A DNA stretch of 64,000 nt, taken from Thalassobacterium maritimum (GTDB lineage Bacteria > Verrucomicrobiota > Verrucomicrobiia > Opitutales > Coraliomargaritaceae). The notes under the pieces were generated by a model. That model was not told where the DNA came from, did no database searches, and saw only the letters and a program-made list of their open reading frames with translations. Position numbers and translations under genes: made by a program. Below, one piece after another: positions 18,714-27,041 of the stretch (within the stretch, counting starts at the first letter, position 1; the number at the start of each line of letters is the position of its first letter). Where the stretch lies: contig NZ_JARXHW010000027.1 in NCBI RefSeq assembly GCF_031127805.1, positions 3,057 through 67,056 on the forward strand, read 5' to 3'.

Positions 18714-19556
18714 ATGAAGATTAGGTTTATAGTTATATTTCTTTTGATTCTTTCATGCCGCGTTTTGCTGGCCGAAGAGGATATCGTCTTGGATTTTAGG
18801 GAGAGTCATGACGTGGCTGTATTGGCCCGGGGTAGTGTTGTCTCGCCTGCTAGCGGTTCTCTAGGTCGAATTGGCGTGCCAGCTGGCACCTACAATATTC
18901 TTCTTCCCGGAGGGAATCAATTTGTGATTGATTCCGTTGCAGGATATATAAATCCAGAATTCAAAAATGATTCCAGAATCAGTAAGCTATCCCTCAAGAC
19001 GAGAGCGTTAACAATGCCCGAGGCCATGGCGCTTGCCGAAGCGTTTCACGACGCTTTCGATCTACCAAAAGATGAATTATACAAATGGGTTGAACCTTTT
19101 AATAAGGGCGGCGTCTTTTCAGGGTTTTACAATGAAGGAAGCCTGGAGAACTACCCAGGTATGAGTATTAGCCTATTATCAGCATATTCCCGTGAAACTC
19201 CAATTTTGATTATTTTTGCTTACGAATGGGAGCCTGTAATTATGAAGGGACGGGGAGTCTCTCCAGAGAAAAATACCGTAAAGGAGCTGAGTTTTGATAT
19301 GCCCGCAATAATCGCGTCAGTTCAGAAAACACAGGAGCATATGAACGTAGAAATCCCCGCCACCCCTCCCGCTCTCGAGGTTGTTAAAGTAGTTGAAGGA
19401 GTAACGCTCCATGGCGTAGTTAGCGGGGGATCTACTGAAGTCGGCACGTTCGAACCTTCCGAGGAACCAGAGCAATCGTCTCAATGGTGGTTGTGGTTGG
19501 TCGGTGCTTTGGTCGTTCTCGGTGGCTTAGTCGTGGTGGTTCGTCGTAAAAACTAG
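18714..19556 (+). CDS. Membrane-anchored exported partner protein of the module, copy 1
   Basis: No family recognised. 280 residues: signal peptide (MKIRFIVIFLLILSCRVLLA), an extracytoplasmic domain of about 200 residues containing LAEAFHDAFDLPKDELYKW, then a Pro/Glu-rich linker and a C-terminal membrane segment that begins WWLWLVGALVVLGG and ends RRKN. The protein would be held in the inner membrane with most of it in the periplasm. The gene begins one base after the stop of the large partner, so the two are translationally coupled. The counterpart at 22822-23679 has the same layout and keeps the AFH-AFDLP motif, the NYP motif, FD-PAI-ASV and the membrane anchor, but is otherwise quite different. 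If the large protein is a toxin, this would be the natural immunity protein; a non-toxic role cannot be excluded. Confidence 0.75.
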   Translation: MKIRFIVIFLLILSCRVLLAEEDIVLDFRESHDVAVLARGSVVSPASGSLGRIGVPAGTYNILLPGGNQFVIDSVAGYINPEFKNDSRISKLSLKTRALTMPEAMALAEAFHDAFDLPKDELYKWVEPFNKGGVFSGFYNEGSLENYPGMSISLLSAYSRETPILIIFAYEWEPVIMKGRGVSPEKNTVKELSFDMPAIIASVQKTQEHMNVEIPATPPALEVVKVVEGVTLHGVVSGGSTEVGTFEPSEEPEQSSQWWLWLVGALVVLGGLVVVVRRKN

Positions 19557-19614
19557 TCAACGCCGTTCGCTCCGTCTTCTGGGATCGAATCTCGATCCTT
19601 CGTCCTGCGCTCAG

Positions 19615-19634
19615 TCAACTCGCTGTCGCGCAAT
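19615..19634. repeat. Sequence shared downstream of both module copies
   Basis: TCAACTCGCTGTCGCGCAAT lies after the stop of the first partner gene. The same sequence apart from its first base is at 23681-23699, immediately after the stop of the second. The duplication therefore included 3' flanking DNA. Confidence 0.7.
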
Positions 19635-19649
19635 GCGTAAGCGTCCGAG

Positions 19650-20362
19650 CACCTGCCTTATATACGGTAAACAACTGGTTTAATCCGATTTATGGACTGA
19701 TGCATCAGAACCTCTTGACTAGTGGCTATGTGCAGGTCGATGAAACTCCAGTTCGTTTCATGGACCCGGATCAGAAAAAAGGTAAAACCATTCAGGGCTA
19801 TCTCTGCGTAATGGGAAAACCAGGAAGCGATGTTGTCTTTGACTGGCAGCTTAGTCGTGCCCATAAACGTGTGACCAATTTGCTCAAAGGCTTGATTCAG
19901 TCCGATGGCTATGAAGCCTACCAAAGCCTAGCTAAGAAGGATGAAGGGGTTACCCGCACCGCATGCTGGGCGCATGTACGTCGCAAGTTTGTCGATGCCA
20001 CTAAAGAACATCCGAAGTTGATTGGCCTACTTCTGCGCCAAATCGGGTCGCTCTATCAATGGGAGCAACTCTGGCGTGGACGACTCAGCGTCACTGGACG
20101 AGCCGAACAGCGCCAAGCCAAGTTCGAGTCTCATCTGCGTATCATCCATGCCATAGTGAAAATCCTGGCTCGGCATAGCCGACCTAAGTCTAAATCTGGA
20201 AAAGCTTGCACGTATTTTTTTGGTCAATGGGACGCCCTGCAGGTGCAACTCAAGCACGGCAAGGCCGAACTGGACAATAACCTGGTCGAAAACGCAATCC
20301 GCCCCTCGGCAGTAGGCATCATCGGATTGGATAGAACTCTAGCCATGTCTACATCTAAATGA
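19650..20362 (+). pseudogene. IS66-family transposase fragment
   Basis: The reading frame shows the central catalytic part of an IS66 TnpC: VQVDETPVRFMD, then LIQSDGYEAYQSL, TACWAHVRRKFVDA, and at the end AELDNNLVENAIRPSAVG. The N-terminal leucine-zipper and zinc-binding part is absent, and the frame ends just where the C-terminal KNWLFIG-type segment should begin, so both ends are lost. No terminal inverted repeats or accompanying TnpA/TnpB are visible. It is a dead insertion remnant sitting between the two copies of the unknown module, next to a broken recombinase, and records repeated insertion into this gap. The first ATG in the frame is at 19700, but homology appears to begin some 50 bases earlier. 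Confidence 0.85.
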
Positions 20363-20710
20363 GGGCAGAACCTCGGACGCTTACGTTTTTGGTCAGCACA
20401 AATACACTGCGCAAGCGCTTCCAGAGACACCGCGACGCGGCGCACCTAGGCGACATTTACACCGTCCACAGTTTGCGCCACAGCTGCGCGACTGAGATGC
20501 TGCGGGGCGGGGGCATCCGTCCGGCACGTGCAGGAGCTTTTAGGGCACAGCTCGATTGATACGACGCAGGATTACACCCGCGTTGTGATCGACGACCTGC
20601 AGAAGAGCCACAGCCGCACCGCACCCCGGAACCGCAGGCAAGAAGCGGCCTTTATCCCCTTTAACAGCAAAACCGCTATTTGGCGGCAGGAGAAAAAGCG
20701 GTGGAAGTGA
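20363..20710 (+). pseudogene. Tyrosine recombinase (integrase), C-terminal part, frameshifted
   Basis: In one frame TNTLRKRFQRHRD leads to YTVHSLRHSCATEMLRGG, the RHxxH-type box of phage/integron-like integrases. An extra G in the G-run near 20505-20513 shifts the frame; the next frame then continues VRHVQELLGHSSIDTTQDYTRV, which holds the second His (LGHSS) and the catalytic Tyr (DYTRV). All catalytic residues of the C-terminal part except the first Arg can thus be seen, but they are split over two frames, and the N-terminal half is missing. It directly abuts the IS66 fragment. The product cannot be active. Its end resembles integron-type integrases that finish with an HS-R-HPR-like tail. 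Confidence 0.8.
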
Positions 20711-20720
20711 TGAAAGCTTG

Positions 20721-20748
20721 AAAAGTGGGAAATCCCACCTACACTTTT
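20721..20748. promoter_or_regulatory. Nested inverted repeats, candidate antitoxin operator
   Basis: GTGGGA-AA-TCCCAC (20725-20738) is a perfect palindrome, and a second pair AAAAGTG/CACTTTT (20721-20727, 20742-20748) surrounds it. It ends 7 bases before the antitoxin ATG, as expected for autoregulation of a toxin-antitoxin operon by an AbrB-like antitoxin. Confidence 0.55.
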
Positions 20749-20755
20749 AGGTATT

Positions 20756-20995
20756 ATGGGAGTAGCAGTTAAAAAGAATTACGACGCAACGGTGGACACC
20801 AAGCGGCGCGTGACCATCCGGAGCGCACGAACCAAGTTTTACCACGTCACTGAATACGAAGACGGCACGATCAAGATGGAGCCGCGTGTTTTGGTCTCTC
20901 CCGATATGCTTGAGCAGATCGACGCTGCCGTGAAGCGGCACAAGGCAGGGCACAAAGGAACCAAGCTTGATTGGTCGAAACTGCCCGAAGTTTAA
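20756..20995 (+). CDS. AbrB-like antitoxin
   Basis: A 79-residue basic protein. YDATVDTKRRVTIRSAR is the swapped-hairpin AbrB/SpoVT-type DNA-binding pattern, followed by an acidic EYEDGTIKMEP strand pair and a C-terminal helix and tail ending KLDWSKLPEV, which would bind the toxin. The toxin gene begins five bases after the stop, and a nested palindrome precedes the start, both typical of type II toxin-antitoxin operons in which the antitoxin represses its own promoter. The pair lies between mobile-element remnants. The family call is by pattern, not by search. Confidence 0.7.
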   Translation: MGVAVKKNYDATVDTKRRVTIRSARTKFYHVTEYEDGTIKMEPRVLVSPDMLEQIDAAVKRHKAGHKGTKLDWSKLPEV

Positions 20996-21000
20996 GCCGT

Positions 21001-21399
21001 ATGTTCACTGTCTATTTTGACGGCGAAGCCGAAGCGCTGATTAACGAGCTCGGGGAGAAAGCCGTCGCGGGAGAGCTTAACCGCGACGAAAAGGATCTTT
21101 ATCGAAAGATCCGTAAGGCTCTGCAGCATCTCGAAACCAATCCGAGGCATCCAGGGCTCAAGTCCCACGAGATCGACGTGCTGACCGAGAAATACGGCGT
21201 GCGCATCTGGGAATCCTATCTCGAGAACAGGAAAGCCGGTGCACGGCGTATGTTTTGGATCTACGGCCCGGAGACGAAGGAAATCACGATTATCGGCATT
21301 GAGAACCATCCGGAACCAGGGCGCGGTTTTGCTCGCGTCAGGCTCGCAACCAAGGCAATAAAGAAGGCTACCGAGAACCAGAAGAAGCCCAAAAAGTGA
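21001..21399 (+). CDS. RelE/ParE-like toxin
   Basis: 132 residues. The pattern LYRKIRKALQHLETNPRHPGLKSHEI, then YGVRIWESYLENRKAGARRMFWIYGP and ITIIGIENHPEP fits a RelE/ParE-fold toxin of the kind often paired with AbrB- or HTH-type antitoxins. Its arginine/lysine-rich C-terminal tail (ATENQKKPKK) is unusual. RelE-type members cut mRNA at the ribosome and ParE-type members poison gyrase; which applies here cannot be told. Start: ATG 21001, five bases after the antitoxin stop; the frame is open 30 bases further upstream inside the antitoxin gene, but those codons are a shadow. Confidence 0.65.
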   Translation: MFTVYFDGEAEALINELGEKAVAGELNRDEKDLYRKIRKALQHLETNPRHPGLKSHEIDVLTEKYGVRIWESYLENRKAGARRMFWIYGPETKEITIIGIENHPEPGRGFARVRLATKAIKKATENQKKPKK

Positions 21400-21491
21400 A
21401 ACTAGTGTATCAACCGTCAGAGTTTTGCCCCCCGCTAGACCCCATTACTGCGGCATTTTTTTGGCGGTCTAAAGCAGATAGGCTACTCAAG

Positions 21492-22838
21492 ATGGATATA
21501 GAAATCCACGACGAGAATGGAAATCCCCAAATCGCGACGGAAGACAATCCTGCGAATGTTCCGGCCAACGGAGACTTTGACGAAGAAAAGCAGGTCAATG
21601 GCCGCTATGTTCGAGACTACGAAGACGCTAATCTGGAATTTGCGACGGAATCAAATGACCTCAAGACAGACGACCTTCGCGGCTGCGTGGTCAATGTTCC
21701 TGGATTTACGGATGACATCTGGCAGATGGCAACTTTGAAGGTCCGCAAGAAGGCGGGTGTGATCGATCCAGAGACGAACGAAGAGGAAGCCGAGGAAATC
21801 CGCATGCACGCAATCGACGGCAGTAACAACTGGGTGGAAGTTCCGCTCGATACAGACCTTGCCCCCGATTACTACGTATCGACGGGCCAGTATGCCGATT
21901 ACGATTCCTGCTGGATCGAGGGCATCAAGGACGGCCCAATTACCATCGAAGTCGAAATCGTGATCAACGGCGGCACGCCGATCCTAGTCGAGAAGAAAGT
22001 AATGATCTGCACCGAAAAGACCAAGGCAGAATGGCAGCAGGAGGTCTGGGACGACATCCAACTCGTTTTGGGGGTGGACGCTTCCACCTTCGATCCGAAC
22101 AACAGCTTTATTGACAACAATGATCAGCTCGAAGCCATTTACAATTATTACGGTGAGACGTTCCTTCGTGACGATGAGAATTACATTTGGCCAGGACTTG
22201 GAAAACTCGCCGGAGCATCTGTCTACGGCGGTCTTGTTGATGCAGAACTAGGAAAAACGTATGCAAGTATTGCCTCGTTCTTTAACGAGTTTTTCCCTGA
22301 AGAAGTCGATGAACTGATCGATCTGACTTCTTTGGCTCTCGATGAAATACAGGGTATTTTAATGGGCGGAGCTAATGATATCTTTAAAGATCTTGCGTGG
22401 CAATTTAAGGCCTATCACACCAGTGGGCTTTGTGCCATCAATTACGTTTTTGATGAAGAAGGCTCACTCTTAGTCGATGTTGATGTATGGGGAAACATTG
22501 ATGAAGGAGTCAATGGAGCGAACACTTTCCTCAGTGGCATCGGAAATCGTGACATCGCTGATCGAGAGCAGAACACTGTTATCCAACCTACATTTAGTCT
22601 TCTTGATCAACGAGGTTGGGAACCGCTCTTTTCATTTTTAGCAACGAATCCAGTGCTAGGTGCTCCAATGTTCAAAGACTCCGCGCCGGGAGGAGAGATC
22701 ACTGATGCAGCGGATCGCTGGAACTGGGTTCTCAACGACATGTGGTATCTCTACACTGGAACTCCCGTTCACACTCAAAGAGATTGGGCCTCCGAAAGCA
22801 TTTACGAACTATCAAAACCTCATGCACGCACTTATTAG
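21492..22838 (+). CDS. Large protein of duplicated two-gene module, copy 2 (intact)
   Basis: No family recognised. 448 residues, acidic, without signal peptide. Homology to copy 1 begins almost at this ATG (DIEIHDENGNPQIATE versus DVEIHDENGNPQIATE) and stays high to about ICTEKTKAEWQQE (residue ~180). It then drops over the helical second half, although YIWPGLGKLAG, IFKDLAWQFKAYHTSG and DREQNTVIQP remain recognisable. The frame is open to a GTG at 21396 that overlaps the toxin stop, but the extra 32 codons have no counterpart in copy 1. The DNA immediately before the ATG (GCTACTCAAG) is the same as inside copy 1, so copy 2 looks cut out of a longer gene. This is the pattern of orphan C-terminal modules in polymorphic toxin loci. 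The partner gene overlaps its stop by 17 bases. Confidence 0.7.
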   Translation: MDIEIHDENGNPQIATEDNPANVPANGDFDEEKQVNGRYVRDYEDANLEFATESNDLKTDDLRGCVVNVPGFTDDIWQMATLKVRKKAGVIDPETNEEEAEEIRMHAIDGSNNWVEVPLDTDLAPDYYVSTGQYADYDSCWIEGIKDGPITIEVEIVINGGTPILVEKKVMICTEKTKAEWQQEVWDDIQLVLGVDASTFDPNNSFIDNNDQLEAIYNYYGETFLRDDENYIWPGLGKLAGASVYGGLVDAELGKTYASIASFFNEFFPEEVDELIDLTSLALDEIQGILMGGANDIFKDLAWQFKAYHTSGLCAINYVFDEEGSLLVDVDVWGNIDEGVNGANTFLSGIGNRDIADREQNTVIQPTFSLLDQRGWEPLFSFLATNPVLGAPMFKDSAPGGEITDAADRWNWVLNDMWYLYTGTPVHTQRDWASESIYELSKPHARTY

Positions 22839-23679
22839 GCAATCATACGACGTGCTTTTGCTCATCCTATGCATGGTGTCAGCAAGTTCATTTGCCGAAA
22901 CGTATGTTTTAGATTTTTCCAAAAGCGATAGTGCAGATGTTGTTTTCAACTCTGAGCTGGAAACCCGTGATCTGGGAATAGAATTTAAACATGCTCTTCC
23001 TTCTGGAACTTACGAAATCGTCTTGGATCGCAGTAACCGCTTTATTATCCCCGTCGACCGTGGTCGACTGCGCGTCGAAAACGATAATAAAGAAGAAATC
23101 TCAAATATACAGCTTATCACTCCGATTTTGAACATAGAGGAGGGAGACGCACTTACGGAAGCGTTTCATAACGCCTTCGACTTACCACTTAGTGATTATT
23201 ATAAATGGTCTCAACCAGCTAGAGAAAACAAATATCTAAGCGACTTTTACGCAAAAGACTTTAAGGATAATTATCCGAGGATATCGATGAGCGTGCATTC
23301 ATCTTACAATAAAGATATTCCTTTTTATGTTACTTATCAATTTTCATGGAATAATGGCTTACATCGACGTCGTGGCACATCTGCTGAGTCAAACACTCTG
23401 GAAAACTTCACTTTTGACGTTCCCGCAATCCTCGCGTCTGTTAGCTCAAAGAGAAGTGAGCCTCCAGCGATTGAAAAACCAAAAGTTCAAGAGGCACCTG
23501 CTTTGACAGAGCAATCTTACGAAGAGAAGAAGCCCTTTGAAGTGATCTTTGACGAAGTCGAAACACCGACTGAGCCAATTGAGGAACCTACTGAGCCATC
23601 ATCCAACTGGTGGCTATGGTTAATCGGAGTGTTGGTTGTCGTTGGTGGTCTTGGCTTGGTGCTTCGTCGCAAGAACTAG
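22822..23679 (+). CDS. Membrane-anchored exported partner protein of the module, copy 2
   Basis: No family recognised. 285 residues with the same plan as 18714-19556: signal peptide (ending near SASSFAE), a periplasmic domain with LTEAFHNAFDLPLSDYYKW and DNYPRISMSV, FDVPAILASV, a Pro/Glu-rich linker, and the anchor WWLWLIGVLVVVGGLGLVLRRKN. The frame is open up to 22660, but that part overlaps the upstream gene in another frame; the ATG at 22822 gives a proper signal peptide and a 17-base overlap with the large protein, so the two are co-translated. Apart from the listed motifs, similarity to copy 1 is low, lower than between the two large proteins. That is what one expects for an immunity protein that tracks a changing toxin, but this remains inference. 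Confidence 0.75.
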   Translation: MHALIRQSYDVLLLILCMVSASSFAETYVLDFSKSDSADVVFNSELETRDLGIEFKHALPSGTYEIVLDRSNRFIIPVDRGRLRVENDNKEEISNIQLITPILNIEEGDALTEAFHNAFDLPLSDYYKWSQPARENKYLSDFYAKDFKDNYPRISMSVHSSYNKDIPFYVTYQFSWNNGLHRRRGTSAESNTLENFTFDVPAILASVSSKRSEPPAIEKPKVQEAPALTEQSYEEKKPFEVIFDEVETPTEPIEEPTEPSSNWWLWLIGVLVVVGGLGLVLRRKN

Positions 23680-24188
23680 GCAACTCGCTGTCGCGCAATA
23701 CGGAAGCTCCCATCCATCTCTTAATCGCCTTTACCTCCACAACTCGGAAACGCCGCAACTGGCAATCCACAGCCAACGGTTGCAATCTCCCGTCCCACCG
23801 CAGCCCCGCCTGAGGAGCCCCCGTTTTGCAGGTGAGGCCGTCCCCCGATTCACTTCGTTCATTCCCCTACGGCGGGTCTTCCAGCTTGCCGCCCTAGCGA
23901 TCTTATGCCTAATCTTTCCTACTTTTGAGCGTCAAGCGTCCAGAGGGCACCCGCCGTCCTCTCACCCTCCGCTTCGCTTCGGGCACAATTACATCGGTAA
24001 CCCACAACTAATCATAGAAAAATACAGGAATCTTTTACTGATGGATGTATCTTGGCTTCAAGGTGACTGGCGTTGAATTTAGTCCCCAGTAAAGAAGAAT
24101 CCTAGGCCCTGCTCAGGCACACCTGATCAATTGAATTAAATTGAGATACTGTCGTCGAGAGAAGAACAACCAAGCAACACGGCAGAAC
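23680..24188. other. About 510 bases without a recognisable gene
   Basis: It opens with the CAACTCGCTGTCGCGCAAT flank (23681-23699) shared with 19615. The rest is GC-rich and low in information: a 146-codon open frame at 23636-24076 has a composition unlike a protein and overlaps the partner gene. No RNA gene or further mobile element is seen. Confidence 0.6.
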
Positions 24189-24208
24189 CATGGACAGGAG
24201 TGTCCATG
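24189..24208. repeat. Intergenic palindrome, GGAG-loop family
   Basis: CATGGACAGGAGTGTCCATG is identical to the copy at 11207-11226. It lies just beyond the stop of the sulfatase at 24223, at the convergent end of an operon, as at 11207. Confidence 0.75.
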
Positions 24209-24222
24209 CTCCTTTTCCGGCT

Positions 24223-25572
24223 CTAAGAACGTGGTGGCAGCAGACTTTGTGGATTCATATCACTGCCTTCGACATCGACATCGCCAAGCTCGGCACGGAC
24301 TTCGTCTGCCTTTTGGAGTAAGGCGTCCAGCACCTCAGGATACTCGGCGGCCACGTTGTGCTGTTCACCGATGTCCTCATCGAGATTGAACAACTTCGGT
24401 TCCTTGAGCACTTGCTTGGCCATCAAGCGGCCTCCCCAGAAGGGCATATCGGATCGTTCTCGGGGCAAATGCAGCTTCCACTTGCCCTGACGAATGCACT
24501 GCAAGTTGCGGCCGTTATAATAATAAAAATAGGCATGCGGGCTTTCCGTGCTGTGCCCGGTCAGAATATCGGCGATGTTCCGACCGTCGATCACACGATC
24601 CGTGGGCAGCGCCACTCCCGCAAGCTGACAGAACAGCGGAAAGAGATCCATACTGCCAATCATTGTATTGGACACCGTGCCGGCGGGTATCCGCCCCGGC
24701 CAGCGAAAGATGCCCGGCACGCGATGCCCGCCCTCCATGGTAATGTATTTACTGCCCGCCAATGGGCCGGTCGATCCACGGGCCGCCGCGCCATTGTCCG
24801 AAGTAAAGACCACCAGGGTATTGTCATCGATCCCGTTGTCTTTGAGCGCCTGCAGAATACGTCCGGTGCTATCGTCCAGTTCCAGGATACAATCCGCATA
24901 AACGCCCAGCTTGGATTGCTTCTTAAAACTTGGATGCGGCGCCAAGGGCAAATGTGGAATATGGTGCGCGAGGTAGAGCATGAAAGGCCCGTCTTTTTCA
25001 CGCTCGATGAACTCGATCGCCTCCTTTGTGTAGATCTGAGTGAGTTGGCTGAAATCGACCGGATCCATGATCACTTCGTCACGACCACGCGTCAGAACTT
25101 TCTTCTCCATCATCAGAGACTCATCGAAGCCTGCGTCCAGTGGGTGCGAGCCTTCAAGATGGGCACCCAGATGCCACTTACCGATCAAACTGGTGGTATA
25201 GCCGGCCTCTTTCAAAAGTTCAGGAAAGGTGATCTCCTTGGGGTCGAGTCCTTGAAACATAGGGTTGCCGTTACGCATCGGATAGCGCCCCGTCAGCAAG
25301 GACGCCCGTGAGGGTCCGCAGACATTGGCGGGAATCAGGAAATCAGTAAAGCGCATGCCCTCCTCTGCCAGACGGTCGATGTTGGGCGTGATCACCTTGT
25401 TGCCGCCATAACAGACGAGATCGCCGTAGCCCAGATCATCCGCAAACAGGACGATTATGTTGGGCTTCGATCCGCTGACTAGCGGTGACGGACTCTGTGC
25501 CGTCGCCAGCGAAGTTAACAAGCCCCAAAGTAGGATAAGGGCGAGCCCCTGTAGTTTTGTAATTTTCATCAT
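24223..25572 (-). CDS. Exported type I sulfatase
   Basis: 449 residues. It has a signal peptide (KITKLQGLALILLWGLLTSLA), FADDLGYGD, signature CGPSR with the modified cysteine near residue 85, IGKWHLGAHLEGSHPLDAGFD, AHHIPHLPL, TSDNG and EGGHRVPG. It is closely related to the partial sulfatase at 1-1028. Two adjacent ATGs (25572 and 25569) follow AGGAG, one of the few clear Shine-Dalgarno sites in the window; the spacing favours the second. The open frame continues to 25611 but without a better start. It is the last gene of the operon 32227-24223 and is followed by a palindrome. Confidence 0.94.
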   Translation of the reverse strand: MMKITKLQGLALILLWGLLTSLATAQSPSPLVSGSKPNIIVLFADDLGYGDLVCYGGNKVITPNIDRLAEEGMRFTDFLIPANVCGPSRASLLTGRYPMRNGNPMFQGLDPKEITFPELLKEAGYTTSLIGKWHLGAHLEGSHPLDAGFDESLMMEKKVLTRGRDEVIMDPVDFSQLTQIYTKEAIEFIEREKDGPFMLYLAHHIPHLPLAPHPSFKKQSKLGVYADCILELDDSTGRILQALKDNGIDDNTLVVFTSDNGAAARGSTGPLAGSKYITMEGGHRVPGIFRWPGRIPAGTVSNTMIGSMDLFPLFCQLAGVALPTDRVIDGRNIADILTGHSTESPHAYFYYYNGRNLQCIRQGKWKLHLPRERSDMPFWGGRLMAKQVLKEPKLFNLDEDIGEQHNVAAEYPEVLDALLQKADEVRAELGDVDVEGSDMNPQSLLPPRS

Positions 25573-25646
25573 GCTCCTATTAAACGAAACCGTTCCACGG
25601 TGTTTGGCCAAAGGCTCGACGCGGTCTGTAAAAAAACATAACTCAT

Positions 25647-27011
25647 CTATCTCCGTGAGTTTTCACCAATCACATCGTGGGTGCCAATATCCCGTTTGGC
25701 GAAGTCGAGCTGCTGGAGTAAGCGCTCTACGACTTCGGGGTGCTGTATGGCCACGTTGGTGGTCTCGCCGATGTCGTCCTTGAGATTGTAGAGCGTGAGC
25801 TCTGTAATATAAGCGCGGTCCTGGGGCGGCACGTGACTTTGCCATTCTTCCCCTTCCCGGGTCTTGTCCAATTCCGTATGCGGCAGATGCAGCTTCCAAT
25901 CCCCCACCCGCACCGCACGCAAGGCGCGGTGTTGGTAGTAGAAGAACGGGCGATTCAGTTCCTGCTGTTGACCATGAAAGATGCCGGTGATATCGATGCC
26001 ATCAATCACACGGTCGGTCGGCACTTCCGCCCCGGCGAGCTGGGCGATGCTGGGAAAGAGATCGATCATCGCCGTCACCAGGTCGCTGCTCGTGCCGGCA
26101 GGCACCTTCCCTGGCGCACGGATGATAAAAGGCACGCGCAGGCCGCCTTCGTAAGTGCTAGTCTTGGCACTGCGCAGCGGTTCGGCATGGCCGCTATCCT
26201 TGCCCCGAATCCACCAGGGGCCGTTGTCGCTGGTAAAGATGATATAGGTGTTTTCATCGAGGCCGAGCTCCTGAACCTTATCCAGCAGTCGACCGGTGTG
26301 GTAATCCAGCTCTTCGATGACATCGCCGTAGAGGCCTGCGTTCGATTTGCCCTTAAACGCTTTCGTAGTCACCAGAGGCGTGTGCGGCATCGGATGCGCG
26401 AGGTAGAAGAAGAAAGGCTCGTCTTTGTTCGCTTCAATAAACTCGATGGCTTTGTTGGTAAAAAGCTCTGTCGGCGAAGGTCGGTTGGCATGTTTCATCA
26501 CGACTTTCTGCCCGGAATAGAGCGGTTTGCATTTACTGTTCTGCCCCCAGAGAGTGACCTCAAAGCCCTGATTGTGTGGTCCGAACTCGGGTCTGAAAGT
26601 CAACTGACCACGCCCGGAGAGATCCCACTTCCCGGCCATCCCGGTTTTGTAACCGGCATCTTTTAAGATTTCTGCCAGCGTGACTTCATTGAGCGACATG
26701 GCCGGGTGCACCATCAGGCCGTCGTCATGCGGGCCCCTTTTGACACGCATGGGATAAGATCCCGTCATCAGCGAAGCTCTGGAAGGGCCACACACGGTTT
26801 GCGCGTAAAAACTGGTCAACTTCAAGCCCTCCTCCGCCATGCGATCAATGCGTGGCGTGCGAATGTTGGGAGAGCCGTAGCAACCGAGGTCTTGATAGCC
26901 CTGATCATCGGTCAGAATGATGATGAAATTGGGCCGCTCCGCAGCAGACGCGGTAAAGCCGATGCTGCTGGCAGCACAGAGGAGTAATGCAATCCATTTG
27001 TTCATTTTCAT
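25647..27011 (-). CDS. Exported type I sulfatase with KWDL variant
   Basis: 454 residues with a signal peptide (MKMNKWIALLLCAASSIG), LTDDQGYQD, signature CGPSR with cysteine at residue 74, HPMPHTPL, TSDNGPW and EGGLRVPF. The usual KWHLG is KWDLSG here, with Asp130 where the substrate-contacting His usually stands, while the Lys is kept. With the other key residues intact it is probably active, perhaps on a different sulfated group, since this His helps in leaving-group contacts in characterised enzymes. It lies between the SGNH esterase and another sulfatase in one operon. Confidence 0.93.
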   Translation of the reverse strand: MKMNKWIALLLCAASSIGFTASAAERPNFIIILTDDQGYQDLGCYGSPNIRTPRIDRMAEEGLKLTSFYAQTVCGPSRASLMTGSYPMRVKRGPHDDGLMVHPAMSLNEVTLAEILKDAGYKTGMAGKWDLSGRGQLTFRPEFGPHNQGFEVTLWGQNSKCKPLYSGQKVVMKHANRPSPTELFTNKAIEFIEANKDEPFFFYLAHPMPHTPLVTTKAFKGKSNAGLYGDVIEELDYHTGRLLDKVQELGLDENTYIIFTSDNGPWWIRGKDSGHAEPLRSAKTSTYEGGLRVPFIIRAPGKVPAGTSSDLVTAMIDLFPSIAQLAGAEVPTDRVIDGIDITGIFHGQQQELNRPFFYYQHRALRAVRVGDWKLHLPHTELDKTREGEEWQSHVPPQDRAYITELTLYNLKDDIGETTNVAIQHPEVVERLLQQLDFAKRDIGTHDVIGENSRR

Positions 27012-27041
27012 AAGGGCTTATATTCTTTGGGCGTGGGAAAT

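Noticed and set aside
23636..24076. 146-codon plus-strand open frame after the second module
   Set aside because: It starts inside the partner gene in another frame and its translation is low-complexity and rich in Pro/Arg/Ser without conserved motifs.
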